From: Eikenella exigua
Lineage (GTDB): Bacteria > Pseudomonadota > Gammaproteobacteria > Burkholderiales > Neisseriaceae
Reading direction: 5' to 3'
DNA: 64,000 bases
NCBI RefSeq assembly: GCF_008805035.1
Contig: NZ_CP038018.1
Span: 682,001-746,000, forward strand
A program made the translations under genes and the position numbers. This document shows positions 8,189 to 17,519 of the stretch, piece after piece; position 1 is the stretch's first letter; each line of letters starts with the position of its first letter. A model generated the notes under the pieces. It searched no databases. It was not told the DNA's origin and saw only the letters and a program-made list of their open reading frames with translations.

Positions 8189-8818
8189 TTACGCCTCCTC
8201 AAGCTCGGCAGCGGGCTGTTCGTAGTTGGCTGTCCAGCCGCCGCTGTAGTCGTATTCCAGCGGGTGTTCTGCTTTAAGCATGGCGGCTTTATGGCGTTCG
8301 GCATTGGCAAAATCAGCCTGTTCATCCACTATCATCTGCGTAGTCATTTCATCCAGCAGCTCGCGGGTCATGAGGACAAAATCGTTTTCCATCGTTTTCC
8401 ACTTCAGATCCGGTGGCAGCGTTTTCATGGTGCGCAGCAGGATGTATTGGGTGCGGCTCTCATCATTGGTATAAAACCACTTGCCCACGGATTTAACGTA
8501 CACCCCGTGCCGCAGGTTGTCGTAGCGCTTGGCCTTGATGCGCTCCCACATTTCATCCTGCTGCTCAGCTTTGAGCTGGGCGGCGCACTCTGGGTCGATG
8601 TGCCACTGCTCGCCGTCCCAAGTGCTGGATGGGCAGGGCGGCTGCTCGGCCAGCACGGGCTGACCGTCTTTGCCCGGCATAATCACTTGTCCGGTAGATT
8701 GCCCGGCCAGCAGGGCAGCGTGCTGCTCGGCGCTAATCTCTACCGCATCTTCAGGTAGCCTGCTGTGGATGTCGCTGTCGTAAAAACCGCCGGTGGATTG
8801 TGAGTAATACAGTGTCAT
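8189..8818 (-). CDS. Tail-fibre assembly-like protein (DUF4376-type C-terminus)
   Basis: 209 residues directly after the tail-fibre gene, with GGGAG 7 bases before the ATG. The N-terminus (LYYSQSTGGFYDSDIHS, IPEDAVEIS-like, then QHAALLAGQSTG) is the usual opening of phage tail-fibre assembly chaperones. The C-terminal half, starting ERIKAKRYDNLRHGVYV, looks like the DUF4376 region seen in several phage fibre-associated proteins. The likely role is folding or attachment of the adjacent fibre. An uptake sequence lies within the gene near 8751-8763. Confidence 0.7.
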   Translation of the reverse strand: MTLYYSQSTGGFYDSDIHSRLPEDAVEISAEQHAALLAGQSTGQVIMPGKDGQPVLAEQPPCPSSTWDGEQWHIDPECAAQLKAEQQDEMWERIKAKRYDNLRHGVYVKSVGKWFYTNDESRTQYILLRTMKTLPPDLKWKTMENDFVLMTRELLDEMTTQMIVDEQADFANAERHKAAMLKAEHPLEYDYSGGWTANYEQPAAELEEA

Positions 8819-8831
8819 GAGTTATCTCCCG

Positions 8832-10247
8832 TTATTTGCCGATGGCTATCCAATACACGCCTTTAAAGTCTGCCGCCGATGAGCCGTTGAGCGGCATAGC
8901 ATTAACTACTATGTCAAATCCGGCAGCGGTCAGATTGTCTACGCCCAAGGTAAAGTCGGCATTGACGGCACCTTGCCTCCCGCCGGTGTGGGCGGTAATT
9001 TGCACGTTAAAGCACTCGCTCGGAAAGGCCACCGGGAATACAACTTTTTTCGGGCCCTCTCCCGTCCAGCCGGTACTAACATGCCCCCATTGCCGCATCA
9101 GGCCGTTGGGCAGTTTGGTGTAGCCATTGGTGCCGGCTTGGTGCGGCATGGCGGCGGCCATCTGCTGCTTAACCACTTCGCCCAAGTCGCTGATGTCAGC
9201 AGCGCGGTGGGTATGGTTTTTGTCGGCCTTATCTTGCAACTGTGCGGCCAGCGTGGAGGCATCCAGTGCTCCGGCATTGGTTACTTTGCCGTAAGCCTTA
9301 ATCCAAAACACGATGTCATCCAAGCTATCTTTGGCTTTGATGCACAGCACCATGCCGATGTATTTCGGGGTGTTGTCCTGATAATAGGGCTGCGGCGTGA
9401 ATTTGTCGGTGTATGCCCTATCCCATGTCAGCAAAGTAGCGTGTTTTTGCGAGTAGCTACCATTCAAAGCATTAACGTGGTCCTGCCCGTATTTGTCGCT
9501 TGATTGGTTGCTACCCTCGGTGCCGGAAAGCTGCCCCAAACTGATAAATTTCTGGTCACCAACTTTGACCTGCCCGGGGTAGTAATTTTCATAGGGCAGC
9601 GGGCGCAAATTGAGGTCGTCGTTACCGTAGGCGGCGAAGGCAATCATGTGATGGTGGTCGCCTACCGTCCACGGGTATTGCTGGCCGATTTGACCGCTGC
9701 TGCCCACGTTGCGGATAAAGTAATCATCTACCGGCTTGACGTTGGCAATGCTGCCGTATTGCGCCACCAGCTTGCGGTACAGCTCGGGATAGGCGGTCTG
9801 AGTAACCCTAGTGGCAATTTCGTCGTACTTAATCCAGCCGTCCGGGATGTCGCCAAATGGGAAATAGGCGGTCATACCGATGTCGGAGCGCGTGAGGTTG
9901 GGCAGCTTGTTGCCACCCAATACGCGATACAGGTCTGGATAGGTAGCCTGGGCAAAGGTGCTACCGTCGGCCTTTAAAAACCCTTCTTGGTTGGTAACGG
10001 CGCGGGGGAAGCCCATTACCGCGCCTACGGGTAAGCCTTTGCCGCCGGCCTGCTCGTCGATGATTTTGCGCAAAGCCTCGACCACTTGGTTTGGCTTGGC
10101 TTTATCCGGCTGGATACCGGCCGCAGTCAGCACGGCCAGCAGCTCGGATTGCACTTGGTTGAGCCACCACGCGGGCAGGATGGTGCCCAATTCGGACACG
10201 CCGTCGCCGTCGTGGAAGGTCTTATCGGGGGTTTCGATGGGGTGCAT
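8832..10247 (-). CDS. Tail fibre / collar protein
   Basis: 471 residues. It starts MHPIETPDKTFHDGDGV and continues with LGTILPAWWLNQVQSELL, a standard opening of Mu-like and P2-like tail fibres. Collar-like segments GAVMGFPRA and LYRVLGGNKLPNLT follow, and near the end a beta-rich region with HTGGRQGAVN. It would bind the host surface. It is the only fibre gene; no alternative fibre cassette or invertase is nearby. It lies 10 bp after gp48, with AAAGGA before the start. Confidence 0.85.
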   Translation of the reverse strand: MHPIETPDKTFHDGDGVSELGTILPAWWLNQVQSELLAVLTAAGIQPDKAKPNQVVEALRKIIDEQAGGKGLPVGAVMGFPRAVTNQEGFLKADGSTFAQATYPDLYRVLGGNKLPNLTRSDIGMTAYFPFGDIPDGWIKYDEIATRVTQTAYPELYRKLVAQYGSIANVKPVDDYFIRNVGSSGQIGQQYPWTVGDHHHMIAFAAYGNDDLNLRPLPYENYYPGQVKVGDQKFISLGQLSGTEGSNQSSDKYGQDHVNALNGSYSQKHATLLTWDRAYTDKFTPQPYYQDNTPKYIGMVLCIKAKDSLDDIVFWIKAYGKVTNAGALDASTLAAQLQDKADKNHTHRAADISDLGEVVKQQMAAAMPHQAGTNGYTKLPNGLMRQWGHVSTGWTGEGPKKVVFPVAFPSECFNVQITAHTGGRQGAVNADFTLGVDNLTAAGFDIVVNAMPLNGSSAADFKGVYWIAIGK

Positions 10248-10257
10248 AAATCGTCCT

Positions 10258-10821
10258 TTAGCGGTAGGTAAATCGGATGGCGGTGTGGGCGGGTTTGAGG
10301 CGGTTGAACAGGCTCTCGATCACGGCATCGCTGTATTGGCTCAAGCGGCTGCCGGCGGTGCCGCTGCCTGCTCGAAAGCGCCACACGGTTTGCGATTGGG
10401 CGGCCACATCCACCCACCACACCCACATGATGTCTTCGCGGGCGAGGCGGTCGCCGGCGCGGTTTACACCGGCGCGGAAGGGCTGCGGCTCGCTGATGGT
10501 GATGGTGTAGCCTGCGGCGGCGGCCAGCCGGATGAAATACGGGATGCTCAGGCCGCCAGTCTCATTGAGTTTGGCCAGCACGTCGGCCACTCGGCGGGCG
10601 TAGTTGTCGGGCTGCGGCGGGTTGATGCCGAGGAGGCGCTCCCAGCGTGTGATGTCGCCGCCGGCAGTGGGGGCATAGGCGGCAGCCAGCACCTGTGCCG
10701 ACTGTGTCTGCACGCCGTCGAATATGGCGGCTTCCGCCTGCCGCTCGGCGGCCTGCCGGGTGGCTCGCACGTCGTAGCTGACGGGCGGATAGTAGAGGGG
10801 GAGCAGGTCGGCGTAGGTCAT
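10258..10821 (-). CDS. Mu gp48-like baseplate/tail protein (DUF2313)
   Basis: 187 residues beginning MTYADLLPLYYPPVSYD, with WERLLGINPP near the middle and ARRVADVLAKLNETGGLSI after it. This is the pattern of the DUF2313 (YmfQ, Mu gp48) proteins at the end of the baseplate block. It overlaps the gp47 gene by 4 bp (ATGA), so the two are translationally coupled. Confidence 0.85.
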   Translation of the reverse strand: MTYADLLPLYYPPVSYDVRATRQAAERQAEAAIFDGVQTQSAQVLAAAYAPTAGGDITRWERLLGINPPQPDNYARRVADVLAKLNETGGLSIPYFIRLAAAAGYTITISEPQPFRAGVNRAGDRLAREDIMWVWWVDVAAQSQTVWRFRAGSGTAGSRLSQYSDAVIESLFNRLKPAHTAIRFTYR

Positions 10822-11873
10822 AACAGGGTCATCTCAAACGTGCCCAAGGCGAGCCATTGGATGTGCGGGGTGATGGTGGCGTTTTGGTTGGCGGCCGGGC
10901 TGTCGAGCACGCGGTCGCGCACACCAGGGGTATCGCTAATCAGCGCCTCGATATGGCTTTTATAGACGGTGTCGCCCGGCTTGATGGTCGCGAAATAGGC
11001 CGACAAGGCACGGGCGGCGGCATCCTTGACCGCAGGCAGGGTGTAGCCGTCGGCCAGCGATACGCGCACCGATACATTGAGCGGCACACGTTGCGGTGCC
11101 ATCACCTGCACGTTTTTGGCGGTAACCGGGCGGCGCTCGTCGATATACTGCTGCACGGCACGCACCACATCGGGCGACGGCAGGCCGGAAGCGGTGAGGA
11201 TGGCCACGTCCACCGTGCCCAAACCGCGCCGCAGCGGATACACAAATGCCGCCTCCACCCCCGGCACGGCCATTGCCCAGCGGTAATAGTCGTAGGCATT
11301 GCCGCCGGCGGGCGGCTGGCGCAAACGCGACAGCAGCCTATCTAACAGCGCAGCATCGCTCTCGATATCGGTGCCGCCCACCATACTGGTGAGCACGGCA
11401 TCTGCCTCAATGCCGGCAGGCGGGCTTTGCAGTTTGGCTGGGGTATTGTCCGGCTGATTGCCGGCGGCACCAGCGCTCAGGCAGTGGCAGGCCAACACAG
11501 CCTGCCCGCTGCCGTCGGTTTGGCCGGCGGCAGAAGTCTGGTAGGCGGTGTCGCCAACTTGAGCCACCAGCCCGGCAGGCAGCACGGTATTGGGCGCGCC
11601 GCTGATGCGGATACTGCCCGCCGCAGCGGCGGCACTCTTGCGCCAAATGCGGTACATGGCGCAATGGCGCTCCAAATAGGCGGTGTCCGCCGTATCGGCA
11701 AACACCTGCCGCAAAATCCACTCTTGATGCTGGTATTGCCCCTCGGCCAGTGCGGCCAAAGCGGTGGCGCGGGCGTAATTGTCGCTACCGGGGTGGGTGT
11801 GGGCGGCAGGCTGCTGGTTGCTCAAATCGCGCAGGTAGTCGCTGCGCAGTTGCTCAAAGTTTTTAGTTTTCAT
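10818..11873 (-). CDS. Mu gp47-like baseplate J-family protein
   Basis: 351 residues with the baseplate J layout: an N-terminal helical part (GSDNYARATALAALAEGQYQHQEWILRQVF), a central beta part with VGGTDIESDAALLDRLLSRL, and GGNAYDYYRWAMAVPGVEAAFVYP near 200. It forms the wedge of the contractile-tail baseplate. It overlaps both gp46 and gp48 by 4 bp. Confidence 0.92.
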   Translation of the reverse strand: MKTKNFEQLRSDYLRDLSNQQPAAHTHPGSDNYARATALAALAEGQYQHQEWILRQVFADTADTAYLERHCAMYRIWRKSAAAAAGSIRISGAPNTVLPAGLVAQVGDTAYQTSAAGQTDGSGQAVLACHCLSAGAAGNQPDNTPAKLQSPPAGIEADAVLTSMVGGTDIESDAALLDRLLSRLRQPPAGGNAYDYYRWAMAVPGVEAAFVYPLRRGLGTVDVAILTASGLPSPDVVRAVQQYIDERRPVTAKNVQVMAPQRVPLNVSVRVSLADGYTLPAVKDAAARALSAYFATIKPGDTVYKSHIEALISDTPGVRDRVLDSPAANQNATITPHIQWLALGTFEMTLL

Positions 11874-12223
11874 GCCAGCCGCACCTCGTGGATTAAGGAT
11901 AGATTCCGGCCGCTCATGTCTTCACCGCCAATATCCAGCCGCAGCCAGCCGCGCCGTGCCAAAGAGGCGGCCACATTGATGCGGCGGGCGCGGCGGGCAT
12001 CTAAAATCGGCTGCAAGGCCTGCTCGGCATACTGCTTGGCCAGCACGGCGATGCGCGGCAGGTCTTTCTGCCGGCGCAATTCGTGCAGGCGGCTGCCCAG
12101 CGCGGGTTCGGCCCAGTAGCTGCCAAGCGGAGTAACCAGCCGCACATAGACTTCGTTTTCGATCCCTTGCGCGGATTGGTTTAAAAGGTAGTCGCCGGTG
12201 GCGGGGTTAAGTAAAGCGTCCAT
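11870..12223 (-). CDS. Mu gp46-like baseplate protein (gpW/gp25 type)
   Basis: 117 residues from the ATG at 12223 (MDALLNPATGDYLLNQ). IENEVYVRLVTPLGSYWAEPALGS and a C-terminal LDARRARRINVAASLARRG are typical of gp46 and other gp25/lysozyme-like baseplate wedge proteins. The start codon lies in one arm of a perfect 10-bp inverted repeat, which is unusual. It overlaps gp47 by 4 bp. Confidence 0.88.
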   Translation of the reverse strand: MDALLNPATGDYLLNQSAQGIENEVYVRLVTPLGSYWAEPALGSRLHELRRQKDLPRIAVLAKQYAEQALQPILDARRARRINVAASLARRGWLRLDIGGEDMSGRNLSLIHEVRLA

Positions 12224-12245
12224 AACCACATTATGGGTTATGGAC
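12218..12245 (-). promoter_or_regulatory. Inverted repeat enclosing the gp46 start codon
   Basis: GTCCATAACC (12218-12227) and GGTTATGGAC (12236-12245) form a perfect 10-bp stem with an 8-nt loop. On the mRNA the second arm contains the gp46 ATG, so folding would hide the start. Confidence 0.6.
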
Positions 12246-12269
12246 GCTGGGGGAACTGCTTGAGGAGCT

Positions 12270-12899
12270 TCAGAGGGGTGCGCCAGTGGTGCCGCCGCTG
12301 TCGCCGGGGTGTTTGTGGCCGGTGAGGGATTTGCCCGAGGCCACCACATCTTGGTCGGTGGTGTAGTCGCCGCCGGTTTGGCGCACATCACCACTAAACG
12401 TTGCGCCGTTACCCCCTTTTATAGCCATGCCGCCGTTGCCGTTGATTTGCCCGGCGGCGGTAACTTCGGCGGTGCAATCCACATTGGGTGCGTCGATATT
12501 GACCCCGCCCGGCGCTTTGATGTTGAGCACTTGGCAGTCGATATCGATGATGCGGCCTTTTTTAAGCACGATTTTGGCGCCGTCGGCGTTGTACACCGCA
12601 GTCTCACCCTCTTGCAGGTTGGTGATGCGGTAGGCGCCGTTGCAGGTATTGACGACGATGCCGTGGCTGGTCTGTCCACCCAAGGGCAATACAATGCAGT
12701 CGCTGCCGGCAGGCGGGTGCGCCGTAAAGCCGAACTGCTCGGCGTGTTCCAGCGCCTGCACCGTTTCGCCGTCCAGTCCCTCAATCTGCGCGCGTTGCAC
12801 GCCGGCGGCGGCATCGGTGCGGGCGATTTTGCCGCGGAATGCCTGCCGGATACCGCCCAGCATCCGCTTGATGCGGCCGTCTACTTGTTTAGCGTCCAT
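12270..12899 (-). CDS. Mu gp45-like baseplate assembly/spike protein
   Basis: 209 residues starting MDAKQVDGRIKRMLGGIRQAFRGKI. It has the gp45/gpV OB-fold region (ALEHAEQFGFTAHPPAGSD) and a repeat-rich C-terminal beta part containing NIKAPGGVNIDAPNVDCTAEV and ending GHKHPGDSGGTT. This HxH-containing end is typical of phage spikes that bind iron at the tip. It would form the membrane-piercing spike. The start has AAAGGA 6 bases upstream. Confidence 0.9.
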   Translation of the reverse strand: MDAKQVDGRIKRMLGGIRQAFRGKIARTDAAAGVQRAQIEGLDGETVQALEHAEQFGFTAHPPAGSDCIVLPLGGQTSHGIVVNTCNGAYRITNLQEGETAVYNADGAKIVLKKGRIIDIDCQVLNIKAPGGVNIDAPNVDCTAEVTAAGQINGNGGMAIKGGNGATFSGDVRQTGGDYTTDQDVVASGKSLTGHKHPGDSGGTTGAPL

Positions 12900-12916
12900 T
12901 TATCGTCCTTTTATCC

Positions 12917-14044
12917 TTATTCAAAAGCCATCGTCTGTCTTGCCTGACGGCCTTTCCGTCCACCGCTGCGGCGTTTGCGGCTGCCCCTGCGGCGGCCTTT
13001 GCCGCCTTGGCCTTTGTTGTTTTTCGGCGGTTTGGCCTCGGGAATCCACGCCTTGTCCTCTTTGAGGGTGAGGATGGTTTGCGTGGGCTTGCCGCGCCCG
13101 CCCACAAATTTGCGCGCCATTAAAAAATAGATACCGTCCAGCCCGTCCGGCTCGCTCAACAGTTGCAGGCGCTGGCCCGGCTGCCACAGCACGCCGTCGT
13201 CGTTGCGGTGGCCTTGCACGGTGGCGGTGATGGTGAGGCCGTCCAATTTGCTGTCGCCCAGCCGCTTCTTGGCCTTGCGCTCGGCGGCGGCTTGGTTATC
13301 CACATCCGCCTCCACGATAATCAGCGGGCGGTGCACCTTGACCGTGCCATCTTTTACCGTGGCACGCAGGTTGTGCTTGCCGCTGTGGCTCTGCCCCAGC
13401 ACGGTAATCTCGCTGAAACGCTGCGAAAAATCGCGCTCCACCTGCAACTGCTCCACGTTGTTGCCCTGTCCGGACACGCGCACAATCAAATCGGCCACCG
13501 GCTTGGTGGTGTAGTCGGGCCCGCCGATCACCAGCGTGCCGTCCGGCTCCAGCCACGGCCACAGCCCGTTGGCCTCGGCATACTGCGCCAAGGCGTCCCA
13601 AGCGCGGCTGCCCGGCTCGATTTGCACTTTGTTGGTGCGCGCGGTTTGCGCCGCATCGATGCGGATTTTGCTGATGCCCAAGGGTTTGACGATGGTGTCG
13701 ATAATCTGCTTTAAATCCATATCCTGCGCGTTAAAAATCGGGCAGGAGCAATCCAATAGGATGCCGGCATCGTCGCGGCCGGAAATGGTGAGCGTTTTTT
13801 GCCCTTTGGCGGTGGTGGTGCTCACACGGTCAATGCGCCCGCTCAATACGGTATCCTCGCCCACCCGCACCTCCACGGTATCGCCCGGCTGCACCGCATC
13901 CGGTTTGGCGTCCACCGGCCGCCCGAGCGTGACCTGAAAATCATCGGCCGGGGTGAGGAGGTCGCTGTCGATGTCGTAGTCTGTCCACTGGCTGTGGGTT
14001 TTGCCTGCAATTAAGAGGCTCACGGTGTTATTGGGCGTAGGCAT
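12917..14044 (-). CDS. Mu gp44/gpP-like baseplate hub protein
   Basis: 375 residues of the late-control D / baseplate-hub type: an N-terminal beta domain (WTDYDIDSDLLTPADDFQVTL, GDTVEVRVGEDTVLSGRID), then a DNA_circ/hub part (LKQIIDTIVKPLGISKI), and a basic C-terminal tail (GRRRGSRKRRSGGRKGRQ). The tail is unusually Arg/Lys/Gly rich. It overlaps the N gene by 17 bp. The role is the central hub linking tape measure and spike. Confidence 0.9.
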   Translation of the reverse strand: MPTPNNTVSLLIAGKTHSQWTDYDIDSDLLTPADDFQVTLGRPVDAKPDAVQPGDTVEVRVGEDTVLSGRIDRVSTTTAKGQKTLTISGRDDAGILLDCSCPIFNAQDMDLKQIIDTIVKPLGISKIRIDAAQTARTNKVQIEPGSRAWDALAQYAEANGLWPWLEPDGTLVIGGPDYTTKPVADLIVRVSGQGNNVEQLQVERDFSQRFSEITVLGQSHSGKHNLRATVKDGTVKVHRPLIIVEADVDNQAAAERKAKKRLGDSKLDGLTITATVQGHRNDDGVLWQPGQRLQLLSEPDGLDGIYFLMARKFVGGRGKPTQTILTLKEDKAWIPEAKPPKNNKGQGGKGRRRGSRKRRSGGRKGRQARQTMAFE

Positions 14045-15392
14045 TTAATACGGTTCCGCGGGCGATAAAGTTGGGATGCACGATGCCGGGATTGAGGCGC
14101 AGCAGCTCGGCTTGACGGCGGTGGTCGCCGTACCAGCGGAAAGCCAGCAGGTGCAGGCTGCTATCGGTTGGCACTACCTTTTGCACCAAGGGCGGGCGCA
14201 GGTTAATCAAGGCTTGTGCCTGCTTTTGCAGGGTATGCGCCAACGTGCGCACGCTGTCGGCCAATTCGGCGCTGCCCTCTAAATAGGGCTGCTGCGGCAA
14301 CAGGCGGCGCTGTTCCAGTTGGCGGTAGAGCTGCTCGGGGTCGGGCGGGTTGTCCTGATACAGCGAGAGCAGCAAGGCGGCCAACTGTTCGGCCTGCTCG
14401 GCAGAAGCGGCCAGCATCATCACCGCCAAGCGGTTGGCGGCCAACGCGCTGTTGAGCTGGGCGCGCACATCGGCCAGCAGGCGGCTGATTTCCGCCGGCG
14501 TAAGTTCGGGCTCGTCTTGTTCGGCGGCAAAAATATCCGCCAGCTCTTTGGCCAGTGCGGTGCTGCCCACAATGGCAATCGCTGCCGTGAGCGCGGCCAC
14601 ATCCGGCAAGGCAGCCTGCGAGCGGGCGGGCGTGGCGCCGTTATCCAAACCCTGCCGGTATTGCCACGGCACGGCAGCGGCCGTTTTGGTACCGCCAGCC
14701 AAATCGCGCCAGCCGGACAGGCTGCTTTCCGCCGTGCGGTGCATCCCGGCCAGCGCGCCAAACACGCCTTTGAGTTCGGTCAGCAGCACGCGCGGGCTGT
14801 TGAGCAGGTTCAGGCTGCCTGAAAACACCCCGTTCACTTGGCCGTACAGCCGCCCCACCACATTGAGCACGGCCGCGTGAAAATTGTTCCACCTGTGCTG
14901 CTGGGCGCGGATTTTGCCCAAGGCCTTTTCCAGTACGGCAAAGCCCTGAAAAGCGGCCAAGTCGGCCACCCAATCCGCCTCGTCGGCCAAAGCCAGTGCC
15001 AGCTCGCGCCCGAAAAACGGCGCGGCGGCCACGCTCTGCTTGAAGCTGATATTGATTTCGGCATAGTCCGGGCTGTCTTCGCTGTGCCGCACCTCGAAAT
15101 CGGCCACCACCGTGTCCGGCACGCTGCCGTAAATCGGGTGCACCAGCTCGCCGCTGCCGTGTTCGCGCAGCACATTGAGCAGGCGTTGCAGCCGCGCCTC
15201 GTAGTCGTCGCCATACAAAACGGCGGTGAGGTTAAATTCCAAGGCTTCGCAGCCCGTGTCCTCAATATCCGAGCCGTCCACAAAAGGGTAGCTGTGCTCG
15301 GCCAGCGCGTGCACGCCGCGCAGGGTGTCGCCGGTGGCCTCGAAGGCCACGCCCTTGTAACTGGCATCAAGCAGGGTATCTTGCCAACTCAT
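14028..15392 (-). CDS. Mu gpN-like DNA circularization/tail protein
   Basis: 454 residues with the DNA_circ_N pattern at the start: SWQDTLLDASYKGVAFEATG, EHSYPFVDGSDIEDTG and later NISFKQSV. It lies between the tape measure and hub genes, as N does in Mu. It starts 3 bp after the tape-measure stop, with AAGGAA as ribosome site. The product is a tail/baseplate component injected with DNA in related phages. Confidence 0.9.
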   Translation of the reverse strand: MSWQDTLLDASYKGVAFEATGDTLRGVHALAEHSYPFVDGSDIEDTGCEALEFNLTAVLYGDDYEARLQRLLNVLREHGSGELVHPIYGSVPDTVVADFEVRHSEDSPDYAEINISFKQSVAAAPFFGRELALALADEADWVADLAAFQGFAVLEKALGKIRAQQHRWNNFHAAVLNVVGRLYGQVNGVFSGSLNLLNSPRVLLTELKGVFGALAGMHRTAESSLSGWRDLAGGTKTAAAVPWQYRQGLDNGATPARSQAALPDVAALTAAIAIVGSTALAKELADIFAAEQDEPELTPAEISRLLADVRAQLNSALAANRLAVMMLAASAEQAEQLAALLLSLYQDNPPDPEQLYRQLEQRRLLPQQPYLEGSAELADSVRTLAHTLQKQAQALINLRPPLVQKVVPTDSSLHLLAFRWYGDHRRQAELLRLNPGIVHPNFIARGTVLNAYAQ

Positions 15393-15395
15393 CTG

Positions 15396-17519
15396 TTAAT
15401 TCCTTCTGTTATCGCGCTCGGCGGCTTGCGATACGGCGGCGGTGATGTTGCCGCCCGACACCGACACGGTTACCGGCACCGGTTGCCGCGCCGCTGCCGC
15501 CAACTGCCCCGCTGCCGTGCCCATCAGGCGCGATGCCTCCAAAAACTGGGCGGCGGCCTGCTGGTTGTGATTGACCGCTTGCGCATATTGCTCGCTGGAT
15601 TGCTGATAGGTTTGCGATGACTGCTGGATTTGCTCCGCGCTTTTTTGTAACTCTGGGCTGTTGAGTGGAGATTGGTTGGTAGAACGGGATGCATCGCTAT
15701 AGTTAATCAGCGCCGAACGTGGCAACGCCTGCCCATGATATTGCTGATTTAATTGCCGCATCCTCTCCAGTGCAGATCCTTCGCCTGCATTCAGCTCCGG
15801 CGAATGCAGCAGCAGGCCGGTGGCAAAATTGAAACGCGGTGCAGCAGTCAGCACGCCGGTACCCCAGCTTAACGCCCCGCGCCCGAAACCAAGTGCACCA
15901 CCCCCTGCTTTAGACAGTAGGTTGCCTGCCCAGCCTGAGCCGCCACTGCGAAACAACGATAAAATGCCGGCGCCCAGCCCTGCACCGCCGGCGGCTTGTG
16001 CGGCCAAAGTGGCTTTGGGGTAGCGGGTAGTGGCTTCCGTCCATTTAGTTTCAGCAGAGTTTAGGGTATCGAGTGCATCTTTGCGCCCAAGCAGCGCCAG
16101 TGAACGGTTTTGCTCTTGCCGAAACATGTCATCCCGGCTCATTACACCGATTTTCCTGTCTACCAAGCTATTGGTTTTCGGGTCAATCCCGGCCAATCCT
16201 TGGATATATTCTTGCACTTGCTGTACATCTGAGGCGGCCAACAAACCGGCTTTGGCCTGAATATCCGGCAAAATCCGCGACAGCACGAAACCGCGCATGA
16301 TATTCATCTGTTCGGCGGCGGTTTGGTCGCCGGCATCGGCCTTGGCTTTAAGTTGTTGGTATTGCTGGTCGCGCTCCAGCATGGCGTTAGCCAAGCGCGA
16401 TAATACCTGTACCGCGTTTTCGCCGTTGGCCTTGCCTTGTAAAACCGAATTAGCCCAATCAATACCCTTGCTCGGGTCATTTGGGTTATCTATACGCGAC
16501 AGGCGTCTTACCGTGTCGGCCGATAAGGTTTTTTCCAACAGGTTGCGCACGTTGTTGGCGGCTTCACTGTTGGAGCCGGATTTATTGGAGGCAGATTGCA
16601 GGATGGACAGTAGGTAATCGAAGCCTTGGATGCCGTTCAAGCCGGAGTTTTTGGCAGCAGGTAGTAAGGCGGGCAGCTCAGTGACCATATCGGCGATTTC
16701 AAAGTTGCCCTGCATCCCCGATTTCATGGCGTGTTCAAACGCGGTAGCCAGCTCTTCGCCCTGAAATCCGAAGTCGTGCAGCACTTTCATCAGTTTGGCC
16801 ACACTCTCCGGGTCGTATTGCCCAGCACCTTCGGCGGAGGCAATCATGGCGCGATAGGTGGCGGTTGCCCCTTTCTGCACCTGCTCGAAGCTCATGCCGT
16901 TGGCCATTTGGCTGTTGATCAGGTTGAGCGCGGCATCGGCATTGCCGCCGTTCTTGGCTACAAGCTCGGTTACCAAGTCGCGGATTTGCTGCTTACCCGT
17001 GGTAGCAATCCAATCAGACGTTTTGCTGTTGTCTTCGCCAAAAGCCTGCCACGCTACTTGGCTGATATTGGCCTCAAGCTGTTTTTGGTTGTCCATGCTC
17101 GGTTTGAGCACGGTATAAGCACCCACACCGGCAGCAGCCACTGTAGTCATGGCGCCGCCCAAGCGTTGCCGCCAGCTGCCGGCTGCACCGGCGCCACTGC
17201 GCAACTCGTTGTTCAACCGTTGCAGGTTGCGGCGGTTGGCTTCCGCCGCCCGCGCCAGCTCGCGCTGCGACAGCGTGCCGGAGCGTGCCAAACGGTTATA
17301 GGCCGCCTGCGTGAGCTGCATTTCGCGGCGGATTTGCTGCTCGGAGCGGATGCCGAGCCGATGGTAGGCACTGATGGCCTGCTGCCGCTGCCGCCCGGCC
17401 TGCGCCCACACACGCGCCTGCCCGGTGGCCGCGCGCTGGCTTTCAGTCAGCAGCCGGCGCAGGCCTTGGCTGGCATTGTCCTTAAACTTGGCAACCAGTT
17501 CTAAGGTGTTACTGCTCAT
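15396..17519 (-). CDS. Tail tape measure protein
   Basis: 707 residues. The long N-terminal part is helical (ELVAKFKDNASQGLRRLLTE, many Gln/Arg/Ala). A hydrophobic region near 150 (GGAMTTVAAAGVGAYTVL) follows, then TP901-type tape-measure sequence (MIASAEGAGQYDPESVAKLM), and a Gln-rich C-terminus. It sets tail length and forms the DNA channel. It overlaps the frameshift product upstream by 4 bp (ATGA), as in lambda-like and Mu-like tails. At about 2.1 kb it is the longest prophage gene. Confidence 0.92.
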   Translation of the reverse strand: MSSNTLELVAKFKDNASQGLRRLLTESQRAATGQARVWAQAGRQRQQAISAYHRLGIRSEQQIRREMQLTQAAYNRLARSGTLSQRELARAAEANRRNLQRLNNELRSGAGAAGSWRQRLGGAMTTVAAAGVGAYTVLKPSMDNQKQLEANISQVAWQAFGEDNSKTSDWIATTGKQQIRDLVTELVAKNGGNADAALNLINSQMANGMSFEQVQKGATATYRAMIASAEGAGQYDPESVAKLMKVLHDFGFQGEELATAFEHAMKSGMQGNFEIADMVTELPALLPAAKNSGLNGIQGFDYLLSILQSASNKSGSNSEAANNVRNLLEKTLSADTVRRLSRIDNPNDPSKGIDWANSVLQGKANGENAVQVLSRLANAMLERDQQYQQLKAKADAGDQTAAEQMNIMRGFVLSRILPDIQAKAGLLAASDVQQVQEYIQGLAGIDPKTNSLVDRKIGVMSRDDMFRQEQNRSLALLGRKDALDTLNSAETKWTEATTRYPKATLAAQAAGGAGLGAGILSLFRSGGSGWAGNLLSKAGGGALGFGRGALSWGTGVLTAAPRFNFATGLLLHSPELNAGEGSALERMRQLNQQYHGQALPRSALINYSDASRSTNQSPLNSPELQKSAEQIQQSSQTYQQSSEQYAQAVNHNQQAAAQFLEASRLMGTAAGQLAAAARQPVPVTVSVSGGNITAAVSQAAERDNRRN

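Noticed and set aside
8832..10247. Invertible tail-fibre segment as in Mu
   Set aside because: There is one fibre gene only, no second oppositely oriented fibre piece, and no Gin-like invertase in the prophage.
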